A program made the translations under genes and the position numbers. Of a stretch of DNA of 64,000 bases, positions 62,286 to 64,000 are shown in pieces. Under the pieces are notes generated by a model. That model saw nothing but the letters and a program-made list of their open reading frames with translations, did no database searches and had not been told where the DNA came from. This stretch comes from Notolepis coatsorum (Eukaryota; Chordata; Actinopteri; Aulopiformes; Paralepididae): assembly GCA_963971535.1 (NCBI GenBank), contig OZ020599.1:97571120-97635119 (forward strand), given 5' to 3'. Within the stretch, counting starts at the first letter, position 1. The number at the start of each line of letters is the position of its first letter.

Positions 62286-64000
<1,715 letters not shown>

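Overview
The window is nuclear genomic DNA from a ray-finned (teleost) fish. It carries two protein genes in the same orientation, both split by ordinary GT-AG introns, and the introns are packed with repeats typical of fish: tRNA-headed SINEs, several LINE families, short hAT elements with 8-bp target duplications, TTAA-flanked elements and many minisatellites. No bacterial genes, rRNA or functional tRNA genes, retroviruses or capsid-bearing elements were seen.

Bases 1 to about 24,000 hold the 3' part of a DLGAP (SAPAP/GKAP) postsynaptic scaffold gene, probably dlgap4. Four coding exons lie at 5109-5566, 10769-10860, 14821-14973 and 19681-19905. The last ends in the PDZ-binding tail EAQTRL. 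A 22-bp minisatellite of about 1.07 kb starts about 140 bases after the stop, apparently inside the 3' UTR.

A 5-kb repeat-rich spacer follows. Then pfkfb2, which makes and degrades fructose-2,6-bisphosphate, runs from a GC-box promoter near 29,050 past the right edge. A non-coding first exon (ending 29212) and nine coding exons are present (start codon 29724, last exon in the window ending 63727). They encode about 332 residues: the whole kinase half and the start of the phosphatase half. The reading frame joins cleanly across every junction, so the gene looks intact.

The two genes have no metabolic link that the sequence shows; they are neighbours only. The most informative non-genic structures are: three TTAA-type elements inserted head to tail at one TTAA inside a SINE, which itself sits at the edge of a minisatellite just after pfkfb2 exon 2 (33.7-38.2 kb); an inverted pair of the same hAT family flanking pfkfb2 exons 3-7; a duplicated GC-box unit at the pfkfb2 promoter; 30-bp tandem arrays built from TTAA-element termini; a near-intact LINE (52.8-55.9 kb) with one stop in its main frame; and a tandem copy of a DLGAP exon-intron boundary. 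I found no gene system that looks wholly new. The novelty is in the nested repeats.
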